This document shows, piece after piece, positions 1 to 9,742 of a DNA stretch of 48,244 nt. Positions within the stretch are counted from its first letter, which is position 1; every line of letters starts with the position of its first letter. Location: contig JAJZQJ010000003.1 of the NCBI GenBank assembly GCA_021851895.1, positions 63,431 through 111,674 on the forward strand, given 5' to 3'. The position numbers and the translations under genes were made by a program. The DNA is from a bacterium. Lineage in GTDB: Bacteria > Patescibacteriota > Minisyncoccia > Phycocordibacterales > UBA6899. Below the pieces are notes generated by a model, which saw nothing but the letters and a program-made list of their open reading frames with translations, had not been told where the DNA came from and did not search any database.

Positions 1-180
1 GTCACTAAGTCTTTAGCCAGCAGAGCTGTCAAAAGCCTAAGTGCTCGTGACCACGGCTCGGCTACAGCCGCTTCGGCTGGGAAGCCTTCAGCGGCTGGCT
101 TCGCAGCCTCCGCCTTTCGAGTCCCGCACCGGGTCGCAGCGGGTAACAAAAAAGAGCTTGCGCTCTTTTTTGTCCCGCTG
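1..180 (-). repeat. tRNA-Leu-associated structured element (truncated by window edge)
   Basis: Minus strand: hairpin, then TGCGACCCGGTGCGGGACTCGAA (inverted copy of tRNA 3' end), then a GC-rich multi-hairpin core homologous to the tRNA-Ala element (CGAAAGGCGGAGGCYGCGAAGCCRGCCGCTGA; CACGAGCACTTAG...CTTAGTGAC). Confidence 0.8.
146..173 (-). terminator. Symmetric hairpin ACAAAAAAGAGC-GCAA-GCTCTTTTTTGT after tRNA-Leu
   Basis: Perfect inverted repeat with A/T tracts; the identical 28-mer occurs after tRNA-Ala. Confidence 0.8.
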
Positions 181-263
181 TGCCCGGGGCGGGACTCGAA
201 CCCGCACGCTTTTTATGGCGGGAGATTTTAAGTCTCCTGTGGCTACCATTACACCACCCGGAC
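181..263 (-). tRNA. tRNA-Leu (anticodon TAA)
   Basis: Minus strand GTCCGGGTGGTGTAATGG...GACTTAAAATC...GGGTTCGAGTCCCGCCCCGGGCA; acceptor GTCCGGG/CCCGGGC pairs, TTCGA T-loop, anticodon loop with TAA; no encoded CCA. Confidence 0.93.
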
Positions 264-333
264 GGTAGCACTATCGTAACCGAAAATGCTCGATAATGCA
301 AAGAAAAACCGCCAAGGAAGGGCGGCAATGAAT

Positions 334-900
334 TTAAACGGTATTGAGGCGTCGTCGAATTTCTTTGACGATGGGAGCGATAGTCTGCTCATTCACGATA
401 TCTCTTACAGTGAAATCAGCGCGACTACCGATCTCAGCAGCGAATTGCTCATTCGGCGCTGAGTCTTCCTCTAAGAACTGCTCCCACGACATTGAACCCT
501 CTCCTGTTTTTTCCTTTCGCTCGCGCAATCGGTGAAAACGGACTTCGGGGGAGGCGGTGATGTAAATGATCAGGTTGTTCTCGAATGAGCGTACGCCGGT
601 CTCATCGGTAAGCCATCGGACTCCATCAAGGAAAAGCACGTCCTCGGTCATGTGTTTTGCCTGAGCTATGACCGCTCTTGATAGTGTCCCCTTACCGTAC
701 GTATTATCCATCGCCTGGGCTGCAAGTTGGAGATTTGCTCTATTCGGTTCCAAGTTCCAAAGTTTCAGCGTCGCACTGAGGAGCTCAGAGAACCGAATGA
801 TCTTTGTTGTGTGACCCACGAGTTCTGCTTGGATGAGTTTGACTGCTGTCGTCTTGCCGGCACCGTTCTCTCCGACCACGCCGATGCAAAGAGATTCCAT
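334..900 (-). CDS. P-loop nucleotide/nucleoside kinase-like protein
   Basis: ORF from MESLCIGVVGENGAGKTTAVKLI with Walker A; the longer ORF start at 1071 overlaps the divergent gene. Confidence 0.75.
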   Translation of the reverse strand: MESLCIGVVGENGAGKTTAVKLIQAELVGHTTKIIRFSELLSATLKLWNLEPNRANLQLAAQAMDNTYGKGTLSRAVIAQAKHMTEDVLFLDGVRWLTDETGVRSFENNLIIYITASPEVRFHRLRERKEKTGEGSMSWEQFLEEDSAPNEQFAAEIGSRADFTVRDIVNEQTIAPIVKEIRRRLNTV

Positions 901-988
901 TGTCGCCTCGTTGCGTATATCTGAAAACAATATAGCGCGCACGGTGGGATTTTGCAAAGCGTGGCAAAGAGGTGGTATACTATTGTAT

Positions 989-1348
989 ATGGATAACTCC
1001 AACAATATTGTATTTGGAATAGATGTTACGCGTAATGATATTACCGCTATAGAGGTTCGTGACGCGCTCATTCCTTGCTTTGCAGCAGCACATCATATGT
1101 CACAGCTTGAGCAGGAGAAGCCAGAGAATCTCTCTCCTCGAGCATTTGATGGAATGAGCATAGAAGATGCTGAGAAGACCGTGCGCAAGACATTCTTTGA
1201 TATAGGCGCAGATTATGATCATCCGACGAAAAAGAATCTTGAGGATGTCATCATGAAGCTCGCAGAGTACTCAAAAAATTTTAGAAGTGAAAAGATCATC
1301 AAGGAAAGCAAGCGGGAGATGTGGAGGCTGATTGATAGGTTGAGTTAG
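989..1348 (+). CDS. Hypothetical protein (119 aa)
   Basis: MDNSNNIVFGIDVTRND...; TATACT 5-10 nt upstream of ATG, leaderless-type start. Confidence 0.65.
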   Translation: MDNSNNIVFGIDVTRNDITAIEVRDALIPCFAAAHHMSQLEQEKPENLSPRAFDGMSIEDAEKTVRKTFFDIGADYDHPTKKNLEDVIMKLAEYSKNFRSEKIIKESKREMWRLIDRLS

Positions 1349-1363
1349 AAGATTCAATAAGGT

Positions 1364-1597
1364 GGCACGGGCGGGAATCGGTCACAAGTTACTAAGTCTT
1401 TTGACGCTCTACGAGACGTCAAAAAGCCTAAGTACTCGCGACCCCGACTCGCCGACCGTGCACGCGGCTAGATTTATCACGAGCGAAGCTCGGATAAAAC
1501 AGCGCCGGGTGACGGTACCCGGCTCCGTCTTTCGATTCCCGCCCGTGCACCAAAACAAAGCAAAACAAACGCTTTCGCGTTTGTTTTGTCGTTTTGA
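1364..1597 (-). repeat. tRNA-Cys-associated structured element, distal tandem unit
   Basis: Minus strand: hairpin AAAACAAACGCGAAAGCGTTTGTTTTG; inverted tRNA copy 1533-1548; core; CTTAGTAACTTGTGACCGA; terminal direct copy of the tRNA-Cys 3' end at 1364-1380. Confidence 0.85.
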
Positions 1598-1812
1598 GGC
1601 ACGGGCGGGAATCGGCGTCAGCTCACCGCCGTATATTCGTTCGCTGCGCTCCGAATCTACGGGGTGGCTCCTGCCCGAGCTCGCTCGTCCTCGCGCAAGA
1701 GCGCTGCGGGCGGAGCTCCGCTTTTCGATTCCCGACGAAAGCACCTGATGAAGGTGCTTTCTCCCGTGAAAATCAAAACTCTCGAAGCTGAGCTTCGAGA
1801 GTTTTGATTTTG
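1598..1812 (-). repeat. tRNA-Cys-associated structured element, proximal tandem unit
   Basis: Bounded by direct copies GGCACGGGCGGGAATCG at 1598-1614 and in the tRNA at 1814-1830; short inverted copy CGATTCCCG at 1726-1734; 3' domain 36/44 identical to the tRNA-Tyr element. Confidence 0.83.
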
Positions 1813-1884
1813 AGGCACGGGCGGGAATCGAACCCGCGCATGGCGGTTTTGCAGACCGCAGCGTTACCACTTCGCCACCGTGCC
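1813..1884 (-). tRNA. tRNA-Cys (anticodon GCA)
   Basis: Minus strand GGCACGGTGGCGAAGTGGTAACGCTGCGGTCTGCAAAACCGCCATGCGCGGGTTCGATTCCCGCCCGTGCC. Confidence 0.95.
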
Positions 1885-1920
1885 AGTCATGCTACTATAT
1901 CAGTTTTTTATGAAAAAGCA

Positions 1921-1944
1921 AAAAGAGGCAAGCGCCTCTTTTTG
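1921..1944 (-). terminator. rho-independent terminator downstream of rbfA
   Basis: aaaagaggcaagcgcctctttttg. Confidence 0.75.
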
Positions 1945-1948
1945 AAAA

Positions 1949-2296
1949 TCATTTATCATCATCAGTGAGCAATTCACTCACACGCTGTCTGTTGTATTCA
2001 CCTTCGTCGGCGAGAAAGCGTGCATATGGCAAGATGTGCATTTTCGTGCGCTCTTTCATGAAGTCACGAAACTCATCTCGGCTACGATTGAGAAAATCAA
2101 GTGCACCTTTTTCTGCAGAGCGTGGCATAACAGAGAGCATGATGTTCACCTGTTTCTGATCACTCGAAAGGATGACCCTTGTGACTGTAAGTAGTGACTG
2201 CCTGTTGGTGTGTCGTGCGACATATTGTGCTGCGAGATCCTTGATGATGTGCATCATGCGCTCATCCTTGATCTGATGTATCTTCATCTTTTCCAT
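1949..2296 (-). CDS. rbfA: Ribosome-binding factor A
   Basis: 115 aa; IKDERMMHIIKDLAAQYV... LTVTRVILSSDQKQVNIMLSV; directly downstream of infB. Confidence 0.88.
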   Translation of the reverse strand: MEKMKIHQIKDERMMHIIKDLAAQYVARHTNRQSLLTVTRVILSSDQKQVNIMLSVMPRSAEKGALDFLNRSRDEFRDFMKERTKMHILPYARFLADEGEYNRQRVSELLTDDDK

Positions 2297-3777
2297 TATT
2301 GTTTTCGTTCTATGATAAATGGAACAAGAATATCGCGTTCCGCGATCGTCATTCTCGCTTCGACCATGAGTCCACAGTCGACACCCTCAGCTACCTCTGC
2401 TGCCTTCATTTTTGACTGCTGAAGTTCAAGTACTCGTCCTTCACCGATTTCCACCCCTCGGCGAACAATGGTGAAGCGAGCATCTCTGGTGATCTTTCCT
2501 GACTCTACTCGTCCACCAAGCACTTGCTTGTCTTTTTGTTGTGAGAAGAAACGAAGCACCTTGAGCTCGCCGAGCTTGGTTTTTACTTCGACATGAGGTG
2601 CGCGCTCCTTGATGAGGTCATCGATGAATTCAGTCAATTTATAAATGATGTTGAAATCATGGAAGGGAATCTCGTTACGCAATATGAGGTCTGCGGCAAG
2701 TGGATCGGTTTTGACACCGAAAGCTATGATAACCGCACCTTCTGCACCAATTGCAAGACGTGCATCGTTTTCACTGACATTTCCTACGCCTTTTCCTATG
2801 ATTCGAAGCTGAACGCGTTCGTGTGCAAACTTGGAAAGTTCTCCCTCGATCGCCTCAAGTGTTCCCGCGACATCAGTTTTTATGATGAGAGGGATGGTTA
2901 CGGTATCCTTACCCCTTAGGGTATTTATCTGCTTTGCACTGGTCGCAATTGGTGCTGCAGCAGCTGCTTCAGCGTCTTTTTTCGTTGCGACCATCCTCAC
3001 TGTTGCTCCAACCTTCGGTACACTTGACCAGCCGGTAAGGCGAATCGGTGAAGAAAATGTAGCTGTTTCAATCGGCTTGCCAAGGTAGTTTTCGATCATA
3101 CGAAGAGGTACGTATGCGCCTTCGCAAACAGCGAAGCCTCCCTTTGCGATAGTGCCATCAAGTATGATGAGCGTTGCCGTTGCACCCTTCTTTGGATCCA
3201 TGCGTGACTCGATGACGACTGCCTCAAGCGGTGCGGTGTGATCTCCCTCGAGTCCTTCAAGCTCTGCAGTGAGAAGAAGAAGGTCGAGTAGGGCATCAAC
3301 GCCCTCTCCGGATTTTGCAGAGATCGGTGCAAATGAAATATCACCACCATAACCCTCGACGAGAATATCAGCTTCTGCGAGCGACTGCTTCGTCCTTTCG
3401 AGGTTAGCATTTGGCTTATCGATCTTGTTTATCGCAACGACAAAGGGGATGCCTGCTTCTTTGATCGCATTGTAGGCTTCAATGGTTTGAGCTTTGACTC
3501 CGTCTTCAGCTGAGACAACAAGTACTGCTATGTCCGCAACACGTGCGCCACGCGCACGCATTCCAGTGAATGCTTGGTGTCCTGGTGTGTCGAGAAAGGT
3601 GATGCGTTTTACCACTCCTTCATTCGTCTTATGATCCACCTCATATGCACTAATGTGCTGGGTAATGCCGCCGGCTTCGGTCGCGACGATGTTCGTTTTG
3701 CGGATATAGTCGAGCAATGTGGACTTTCCATGATCCACGTGGCCCATAATGACGATGATTGGTGGTCTTTCAGACAT
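2296..3777 (-). CDS. infB: Translation initiation factor IF-2 (short form)
   Basis: 493 aa; [20 protein letters not shown]..., [32 protein letters not shown]; lacks the long N-terminal region. Confidence 0.97.
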   Translation of the reverse strand: MSERPPIIVIMGHVDHGKSTLLDYIRKTNIVATEAGGITQHISAYEVDHKTNEGVVKRITFLDTPGHQAFTGMRARGARVADIAVLVVSAEDGVKAQTIEAYNAIKEAGIPFVVAINKIDKPNANLERTKQSLAEADILVEGYGGDISFAPISAKSGEGVDALLDLLLLTAELEGLEGDHTAPLEAVVIESRMDPKKGATATLIILDGTIAKGGFAVCEGAYVPLRMIENYLGKPIETATFSSPIRLTGWSSVPKVGATVRMVATKKDAEAAAAAPIATSAKQINTLRGKDTVTIPLIIKTDVAGTLEAIEGELSKFAHERVQLRIIGKGVGNVSENDARLAIGAEGAVIIAFGVKTDPLAADLILRNEIPFHDFNIIYKLTEFIDDLIKERAPHVEVKTKLGELKVLRFFSQQKDKQVLGGRVESGKITRDARFTIVRRGVEIGEGRVLELQQSKMKAAEVAEGVDCGLMVEARMTIAERDILVPFIIERKQ

Positions 3778-3856
3778 AATAAAATTGCGTGAAGCGGGTA
3801 ATTAACGTCACGTGATATTACCATATTTATTGTCATCTGTCGACGTGCGGAAAATG

Positions 3857-3880
3857 AAAAAGCCCTCAGGTGAGGGCTTT
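3857..3880 (-). terminator. Terminator of the 3888-4367 gene
   Basis: aaaagccctcaggtgagggcttt hairpin. Confidence 0.7.
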
Positions 3881-3887
3881 GGTCGTA

Positions 3888-4367
3888 TCAGCACCAGTAG
3901 GTCGCGGCATCGCGCCAGTTCGGATAGTACGTGTCTACCCAGCGCGTCGCTTCGGTGATCGCACGCTCGATCATCTTGCTCTGGCCCTCTTTCTCTCTGG
4001 GGATCAGCATGCGCTCAGTCTCGAAGACGGCGGTATGCCCATCGAAGACCTTGCCGACGACAATCGTGCGATCACCATCGGGAAGGAGGTCTATGGTCAC
4101 ACAGAATCGCTGAATGAGCTGGACTACCGACTTCTCGCTGGGATGCGACCCCGAAAAGATGTTGGCGAGATGTTTGCCCGTCTTATCGATGAGCACCTTC
4201 ACCCTCGGATTGAATTTGATGATGCTGAGCCCATCGGGCAAGCTGATCTCGTAGAACATGTTGCGGAAGGGACGGAGGAATTTGATGCCAATGGCCTCAA
4301 ACAGACGTCGTCCGTCATCGAAAGATCGGTCACTGAATTCGATTGGAATATAATTCTTTGTGCTCAT
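3888..4367 (-). CDS. Hypothetical protein (159 aa)
   Basis: ORF with SD-like AGGAG before ATG; own terminator; somewhat elevated GC. Confidence 0.65.
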   Translation of the reverse strand: MSTKNYIPIEFSDRSFDDGRRLFEAIGIKFLRPFRNMFYEISLPDGLSIIKFNPRVKVLIDKTGKHLANIFSGSHPSEKSVVQLIQRFCVTIDLLPDGDRTIVVGKVFDGHTAVFETERMLIPREKEGQSKMIERAITEATRWVDTYYPNWRDAATYWC

Positions 4368-4456
4368 CAGAGCTCCTATTGGGGAGGCTGTTTTCAGGCA
4401 GAATGTTCAACTGGTAATTATTCTGCATGATTATCTATAAAAAGTCAATAGTATAG

Positions 4457-4480
4457 AAAACACCCAATTAAGGGTGTTTT
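4457..4480 (-). terminator. Terminator of the DUF4446-like gene
   Basis: aaaacacccaattaagggtgtttt. Confidence 0.75.
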
Positions 4481-4931
4481 ATGACTTTTTTGCAATGACC
4501 GCAGCCTCTTCCTCTGTAAGGTCTATGTCTGATGTATTGTTCGTAACTGGCTTTGCATATGTGCTTACGCGCTCTCTCGTATAGAGCGTAGAGAGCACAG
4601 CGCCATTTCCTTGCTCGTCGAGGAAGGCTGCAGCGAAACTGTGATTGCCTCCTGTGCCTGTGCCCTGAAATGGATTAAAGCGCTTAAGGACAATGCCATC
4701 GATCTTGCGCAATAGTCGCGCGTCGATCTTTGCAAGTTCGTCACGCATCTCAATTTCGAAATCATGATAATCTTGGATCTCTTCTTGGTTTCGCGCGATG
4801 ATGTCTTCGAGAGAGCTCGCGTTTCTTCCTGAGAGGAAAGTCGAAAGCCTTCGTTCGAGTATGATGACCCAAGTAGTCAGTACGATGATCGCCAAAGAGA
4901 GCAATCCTATTGAGATGACTGTGTAATGCAT
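4479..4931 (-). CDS. DUF4446-like membrane protein
   Basis: N-terminal TM; KRFNPFQGTGTGGNHSFAAAFLDEQGNGAVLSTLYTRERVSTYAKP motif. Confidence 0.7.
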   Translation of the reverse strand: MHYTVISIGLLSLAIIVLTTWVIILERRLSTFLSGRNASSLEDIIARNQEEIQDYHDFEIEMRDELAKIDARLLRKIDGIVLKRFNPFQGTGTGGNHSFAAAFLDEQGNGAVLSTLYTRERVSTYAKPVTNNTSDIDLTEEEAAVIAKKS

Positions 4932-4994
4932 GTGCCTATGATACAGGATAAGTATGCTCTTTTGCAAATGCGACTTGTGTGGCACAATATATCA

Positions 4995-6233
4995 ATGAAA
5001 CGCATATATTTCGACCACGCAGCTGCAACGCCAGTAGCTCCCGCGGTAATTGCTGCTATGGAGCCATATTGGTCAGCAAACTTCGGGAATGCATCCGCGA
5101 TTCATGCTGAGGGGGTTTATGCTCACAATGGTCTCGAAGCGTCTAGAAAGCGTATTGCCGACGCGCTTGGCGTCCCCAAGGAAACCTGCTTGTTCACGAG
5201 TAGTTCGACTGAGTCTATACAGCTTGCGCTTTTTGGTGCTGTAGAGAGTTGGCAGTTGAAGCATGATGGGGAACGAGCGGAGATCATCATAAGCAGCATC
5301 GAGCACGATGCTGTTCTCGAAACAGCTCGTGTTTTGGAGGAGAGGGGTGTTATTGTTAAGAGGCTTCCGGTAAATACTGATGGTATCGCCGATTTCAAGG
5401 TCCTCGCTTCGTTGATCACTAAGCAGACTGTCGTCGTCTCGGTGATGCTTGTAAACAATGAAATCGGTACCGTACAGCCTATAGCAGACATTGCGCATGT
5501 CATTCGTAAGTGGAAGCGCGAAGAAAGAGGTGTGCAGCGTGACCGTGCATTGCAGCCAGAGGATATGTTTCCGCTTTTGCATACCGACGCAACACAAGCA
5601 GTCAATTACTACGAATTGAACATACCGCAACTTGGCGTCGATATGCTCACTTGCAATAGCTCGAAGATCTATGGACCAAAAGGAGTCGGTCTATTGTATC
5701 GTTCTCCTGGGGTAGAACTGCGCGCACAACTGGTTGGAGGAGGGCAGGAATCCGGATTACGTGCCGGTACCGAACCTATCCCACTTATTGTTGGCTTTGC
5801 CGAGGCGTTCGTCTCTGCGCAGTCGAGTGCAACAAGTGAATCTGTTCGTTTAATGCCACTACGCACCCAGCTCTTCACTGCATGTGTTGAAGCAGGGAAA
5901 AAGAATAACGTTGAGGTCTTCGTAAATGGTGAGCCTGAGTATGAACGAGTTCCGAATAACGTGCATGTCTCATTTTCGGATGTCGACCATGAATATCTTT
6001 CTATTCTTCTCGATAAGGAGGGTTTTGCGGTCGCTACAAAAAGTGCCTGTAATGAGCGTGCCGCTGAAGAGTCTCATGTTTTAGCGGCGATCGCATCGGC
6101 GAGTGATGCCGCACCAGGTCAACCGCTTTCGGGTTTGCGTTTAAGTCTCGGTAGGGAAAATACTGAGGATGAAATCAAAGCTTTTGCAGAGACGCTGGCA
6201 CGGGTGTTGCCTCTTGCGCGAAAGCATACATGA
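4995..6233 (+). CDS. Cysteine desulfurase (NifS/IscS-like, class V aminotransferase)
   Basis: MKRIYFDHAAATPVAPAV...; HTDATQAVNYY; SSKIYGPKGVGLLYRSPG (PLP Lys); SACNERAAEESHVL. Confidence 0.93.
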   Translation: MKRIYFDHAAATPVAPAVIAAMEPYWSANFGNASAIHAEGVYAHNGLEASRKRIADALGVPKETCLFTSSSTESIQLALFGAVESWQLKHDGERAEIIISSIEHDAVLETARVLEERGVIVKRLPVNTDGIADFKVLASLITKQTVVVSVMLVNNEIGTVQPIADIAHVIRKWKREERGVQRDRALQPEDMFPLLHTDATQAVNYYELNIPQLGVDMLTCNSSKIYGPKGVGLLYRSPGVELRAQLVGGGQESGLRAGTEPIPLIVGFAEAFVSAQSSATSESVRLMPLRTQLFTACVEAGKKNNVEVFVNGEPEYERVPNNVHVSFSDVDHEYLSILLDKEGFAVATKSACNERAAEESHVLAAIASASDAAPGQPLSGLRLSLGRENTEDEIKAFAETLARVLPLARKHT

Positions 6234-6321
6234 TACAGGCTTACGCCTGTTTTTCATTTGCTGTATATTATAAAAAAAGCAGGGGGGTTTAATTCGCCGA
6301 TATACTTGCTATAATATAAAT

Positions 6322-6894
6322 ATGTATACAATACAGAATTTTGAAACCTTACTCGGAACTGCTGGTTTTTCCGATCAGCTGCTTAAAAATCATTTTGCGC
6401 TTTATGAGGGGTATGTAAAGAATACAAATACTCTCTACGATAAGCTCGAGTCGTTGAAGTCAGGCGGTGCTCTGTCCACTCCTGAATATGCTGAAATGAA
6501 AAGGCGTTTTGGTTGGGAGTATAACGGTATGCGTTTGCATGAACTCTATTTCGGAAATCTGAAAAAGGGTGGTGTCGCACTTGATGAGGAGAGCGCACTT
6601 GCTCGCGCGTTTGTTGCTGGATTCGGTGGTTACAATGAATGGCTAGCGGATTTTAAGGCGACAGGTGCGATGCGAGGTATTGGTTGGGTCGTACTCGTTA
6701 GTGACCATACTGATAAGCTACTGAACATCTGGATCAATGAGCACGATGTAGGACTCCTCGCTGGCGCACAGCCACTCCTTGTCATGGATGTATTTGAACA
6801 TAGCTTCATGATCGATTATGGCTTAAAGCGGGCAGACTACATCGAGGCTTTCTTGAAAGCAGTAGATTGGGAGGTCGTCAGTAAACGGTTCTGA
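6322..6894 (+). CDS. Superoxide dismutase, Fe/Mn family
   Basis: 190 aa; LYEGYVKNTN, ELYFGNLKKGG, PLLVMDVFEHSFMIDYGLKRADYIEAFLKAVDWE. Confidence 0.88.
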   Translation: MYTIQNFETLLGTAGFSDQLLKNHFALYEGYVKNTNTLYDKLESLKSGGALSTPEYAEMKRRFGWEYNGMRLHELYFGNLKKGGVALDEESALARAFVAGFGGYNEWLADFKATGAMRGIGWVVLVSDHTDKLLNIWINEHDVGLLAGAQPLLVMDVFEHSFMIDYGLKRADYIEAFLKAVDWEVVSKRF

Positions 6895-7028
6895 TAATCA
6901 AATACCCGAAAGGGTATTTTAAGTAGGATAAAAAGCATATATACTATAGATTTCCTGTATTTCTGACCTTGACCGAGCATGTTATGTGGTGTATGCTCAT
7001 TGAGAATCGCTTATTTCATCGAACAAAT

Positions 7029-9713
7029 ATGCCACCTTTTCAAAATTTTACCGCAAAAGCAAGAGATGCGATCAGACGTGCCCATGAACTTGCTATCGAA
7101 CGTGAACAAACCCATGTCACACCGATGCATCTTTTAGCTGGACTCCTTCTTCAGGAAGAGAGTATGGTACTAACGATACTCGAAAAACTCGATATTGATG
7201 CTGCTTTTTTTACCGAGCAAGTTACTGAACGAATTGACGATGGCTCAGAGCGTGCTGGAGGTATGGCGGCTTCGTATCAATTATATCTGACTGCTGAACT
7301 TGCGCAGATCCTGGAACAATCCCAGGTAATCGGCCAGGAAATGAAAGATCAGTTCATATCGACGGAACATATCTTGATGGCGATGCTGCTCGTGCCTTCA
7401 CCGGCAGAAAAACTCCTTGAGCAAAATAAGGTTACAAGGGAGCGTATTCTTGGAGCGCTTAAGCAGATACGCGAAAACGCCGATGGGGCTGGTGGTACGC
7501 CCCAGTCAAAGCAGCGTTCTATCGCAAAATATACACGTTCACTAACGAAGCTCGCACAAGAAGACAAGCTTGATCCCGTAATCGGCAGAGATGAAGAAAC
7601 CGGCAGACTCATTCAGATACTCTCAAGAAGGACAAAGAATAATCCGATATTGATCGGAGATGCAGGCACGGGAAAGACTGCCGTTGTTGAAGGACTTGCG
7701 CAGCGTATCGCAAAAGGCGATGTGCCGGAATTTTTACGTGACAAGGAGCTTGTGTCCCTTGACCTTGGCTTGCTTATTGCGGGAACAAAGTACCGTGGTG
7801 AGTTTGAGGAGCGTCTTAAGGCTATCATGAAGGAGATTGAGCGTTCGGAAGGGAAAATCATCCTCTTTATCGACGAGATCCATACGATTGTCGGCGCAGG
7901 CGCTGCCGAGGGGTCCATGGACGCTTCGAACATGTTGAAGCCCGCTCTTGCGCGCGGCGAATTGCGTGCAATAGGTGCGACAACGATAAAGGAATATCAG
8001 AAGCACATCGAAAAAGACCCTGCACTTACCCGACGCTTCCAGCCTGTTTATGTCCAGGAGCCGTCAATAGAAGATGCAGTAGCAATACTTCGAGGATTGA
8101 AGGAGAAGTATGAGATCTTCCATGGCGTGAAGATCACCGATGATGCGATACTCGCAGCAGTGAATCTTTCCTCGCGCTATATCACTGACCGTGCGCTTCC
8201 AGATAAGGCAGTGGATCTTATAGACGAGGCTGCTTCAAGTCTACGTATCGAGCTTGAGAATAAGCCAGCAGTGCTTGAGCAGGCTCATCGCAAGATCATG
8301 CGTCTCGAGATCGAGAATGAGGCACTTAAAAAAGATGCTGAGGGTGATGGTGACGCTGCAAAGCGTGCTCGCGAACGTATCAAGGCGATCAATCGTGAAA
8401 TCGCTGACCTTCGTGAGGAGACGCGTGAGTTCGAGCTCAAGTGGAATAATGAGAAGACACTCGTCGTTGATCTTAAAAACATAAAGAAAGAGCTTGAAGT
8501 GCAACGCGTTGAGGCAGAGAATGCTGAATTGCGCAGCGACCTTTCTAAGGCTGCTGAGATTCGCTATGGAAGTATTCCCGTACTTACGAAGCAGCTCAAT
8601 GACAAGACGGCGAAGCTCAAAAAACTACAGTCATCTCGTAGGATTTTGAGAGAAGAAGTCGCAGAACAAGATATAGCGAAAGTCGTTGCACGCTGGACCG
8701 GAGTACCTGTCTCGCGAATGCTCGAAGAAGAAGTTGCCAAGCTTGGTAGAATGGAAGAAGAGCTGCGACAGCGTGTCGTCGGCCAAGATGAAGCGATCGC
8801 GAAGATCGCAAACGCCGTACGTCGTTCTCGTGTTGGTATCGGCGATCCGCACCGACCGATCGGTTCGTTCCTCTTCTTGGGGCCTACCGGTGTTGGTAAG
8901 ACTGAGCTCACAAAGGCACTCGCAAACTTCCTCTTTGACGACGAGAAGGCACTTATTCGTGTCGATATGTCAGAGTTCATGGAGAAGCACGCAGTTTCGA
9001 AGCTTGTCGGTGCGCCTCCAGGTTATGTTGGTCACGAGGAGGCCGGTTCACTCACAGAGTCGGTTCGTCATCGTCCATACTCTGTCGTCCTTTTTGACGA
9101 AGTGGAGAAAGCCCATCCCGAAGTATTCAATATACTTCTGCAGGTACTTGATGATGGTCGTCTTACTGACTCAAAGGGGCGAGTGGTCAATTTCAAAAAC
9201 ACCGTCATCGTCATGACCTCGAATATCGGCTCTGAGTTCATTGATAAGATGCAAAGCATGGGATTTGGAACAGGAAATGTCGGTCAGGACGCTGAATATG
9301 CTGAAACGAAAGCGAAGGTCATCGAGCACTTGAAAGACTACTTCAGGCCAGAATTCATAAATAGGTTGGACGAAATCATCAGTTTCGACATCCTCTCACC
9401 AGAGGTCGTTCGTGATATCGTCGACGTACAGGTGAAGCGTATCGGTGAGCGTCTCGAACAAAAAGAGATATCACTTATCGTCTCAAATGATGCACTCGAT
9501 AAGCTCGCGAAGGAGGGATACAACCCTCAGTTTGGAGCGAGACCATTACGACGTCTCATTCAAGAGAAGATCCTCAACCCTGTTGCGAATGCGATGATCA
9601 AGGAGCGATTACTTTCTGGAGCAACGGTCACTGTTTCATTGAAGAATGATGAGTTGTCTGTAAAGGTAGAGAAGAAGAAAGGACAGCAAAGAGCGAAGAA
9701 GCAAAAGGAATAA
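7029..9713 (+). CDS. clpB: ATP-dependent chaperone ClpB-type Hsp100
   Basis: Two AAA domains ([30 protein letters not shown]), coiled-coil M domain, [13 protein letters not shown] pore loop. Confidence 0.93.
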   Translation: MPPFQNFTAKARDAIRRAHELAIEREQTHVTPMHLLAGLLLQEESMVLTILEKLDIDAAFFTEQVTERIDDGSERAGGMAASYQLYLTAELAQILEQSQVIGQEMKDQFISTEHILMAMLLVPSPAEKLLEQNKVTRERILGALKQIRENADGAGGTPQSKQRSIAKYTRSLTKLAQEDKLDPVIGRDEETGRLIQILSRRTKNNPILIGDAGTGKTAVVEGLAQRIAKGDVPEFLRDKELVSLDLGLLIAGTKYRGEFEERLKAIMKEIERSEGKIILFIDEIHTIVGAGAAEGSMDASNMLKPALARGELRAIGATTIKEYQKHIEKDPALTRRFQPVYVQEPSIEDAVAILRGLKEKYEIFHGVKITDDAILAAVNLSSRYITDRALPDKAVDLIDEAASSLRIELENKPAVLEQAHRKIMRLEIENEALKKDAEGDGDAAKRARERIKAINREIADLREETREFELKWNNEKTLVVDLKNIKKELEVQRVEAENAELRSDLSKAAEIRYGSIPVLTKQLNDKTAKLKKLQSSRRILREEVAEQDIAKVVARWTGVPVSRMLEEEVAKLGRMEEELRQRVVGQDEAIAKIANAVRRSRVGIGDPHRPIGSFLFLGPTGVGKTELTKALANFLFDDEKALIRVDMSEFMEKHAVSKLVGAPPGYVGHEEAGSLTESVRHRPYSVVLFDEVEKAHPEVFNILLQVLDDGRLTDSKGRVVNFKNTVIVMTSNIGSEFIDKMQSMGFGTGNVGQDAEYAETKAKVIEHLKDYFRPEFINRLDEIISFDILSPEVVRDIVDVQVKRIGERLEQKEISLIVSNDALDKLAKEGYNPQFGARPLRRLIQEKILNPVANAMIKERLLSGATVTVSLKNDELSVKVEKKKGQQRAKKQKE

Positions 9714-9715
9714 AC

Positions 9716-9741
9716 AAAAAGCACACCCGGTGTGCTTTTTG
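9716..9741. terminator. Bidirectional terminator between clpB and the convergent gene
   Basis: aaaaagcacacccggtgtgcttttt. Confidence 0.8.
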
Positions 9742-9742
9742 T

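Noticed and set aside
41-328. ORFs 41..268 (+) and 62..328 (-) over tRNA-Leu and its element
   Set aside because: They read through a tRNA gene, terminator hairpin and structured repeat, with no start signals; open frames arise from GC-rich sequence.
1598-1812. Hammerhead or other small self-cleaving ribozyme in the elements
   Set aside because: CTGATGA occurs only inside a simple hairpin (CACCTGATGAAGGTG, plus strand at about 1742-1756) without the GAAA/NUH core; no convincing ribozyme core was found by eye.
1362-1870. ORFs 1362..1748 (+), 1409..1870 (-) and 1594..1791 (+) at the tRNA-Cys locus
   Set aside because: They span repeated tRNA 3'-end copies and hairpins; translations are low-complexity and repeat-derived, not protein-like.
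8564-8980. Long antisense ORFs in clpB (8564..8980, 7613..7933 and similar)
   Set aside because: Ser/Arg-rich shadow ORFs opposite a clearly conserved gene.
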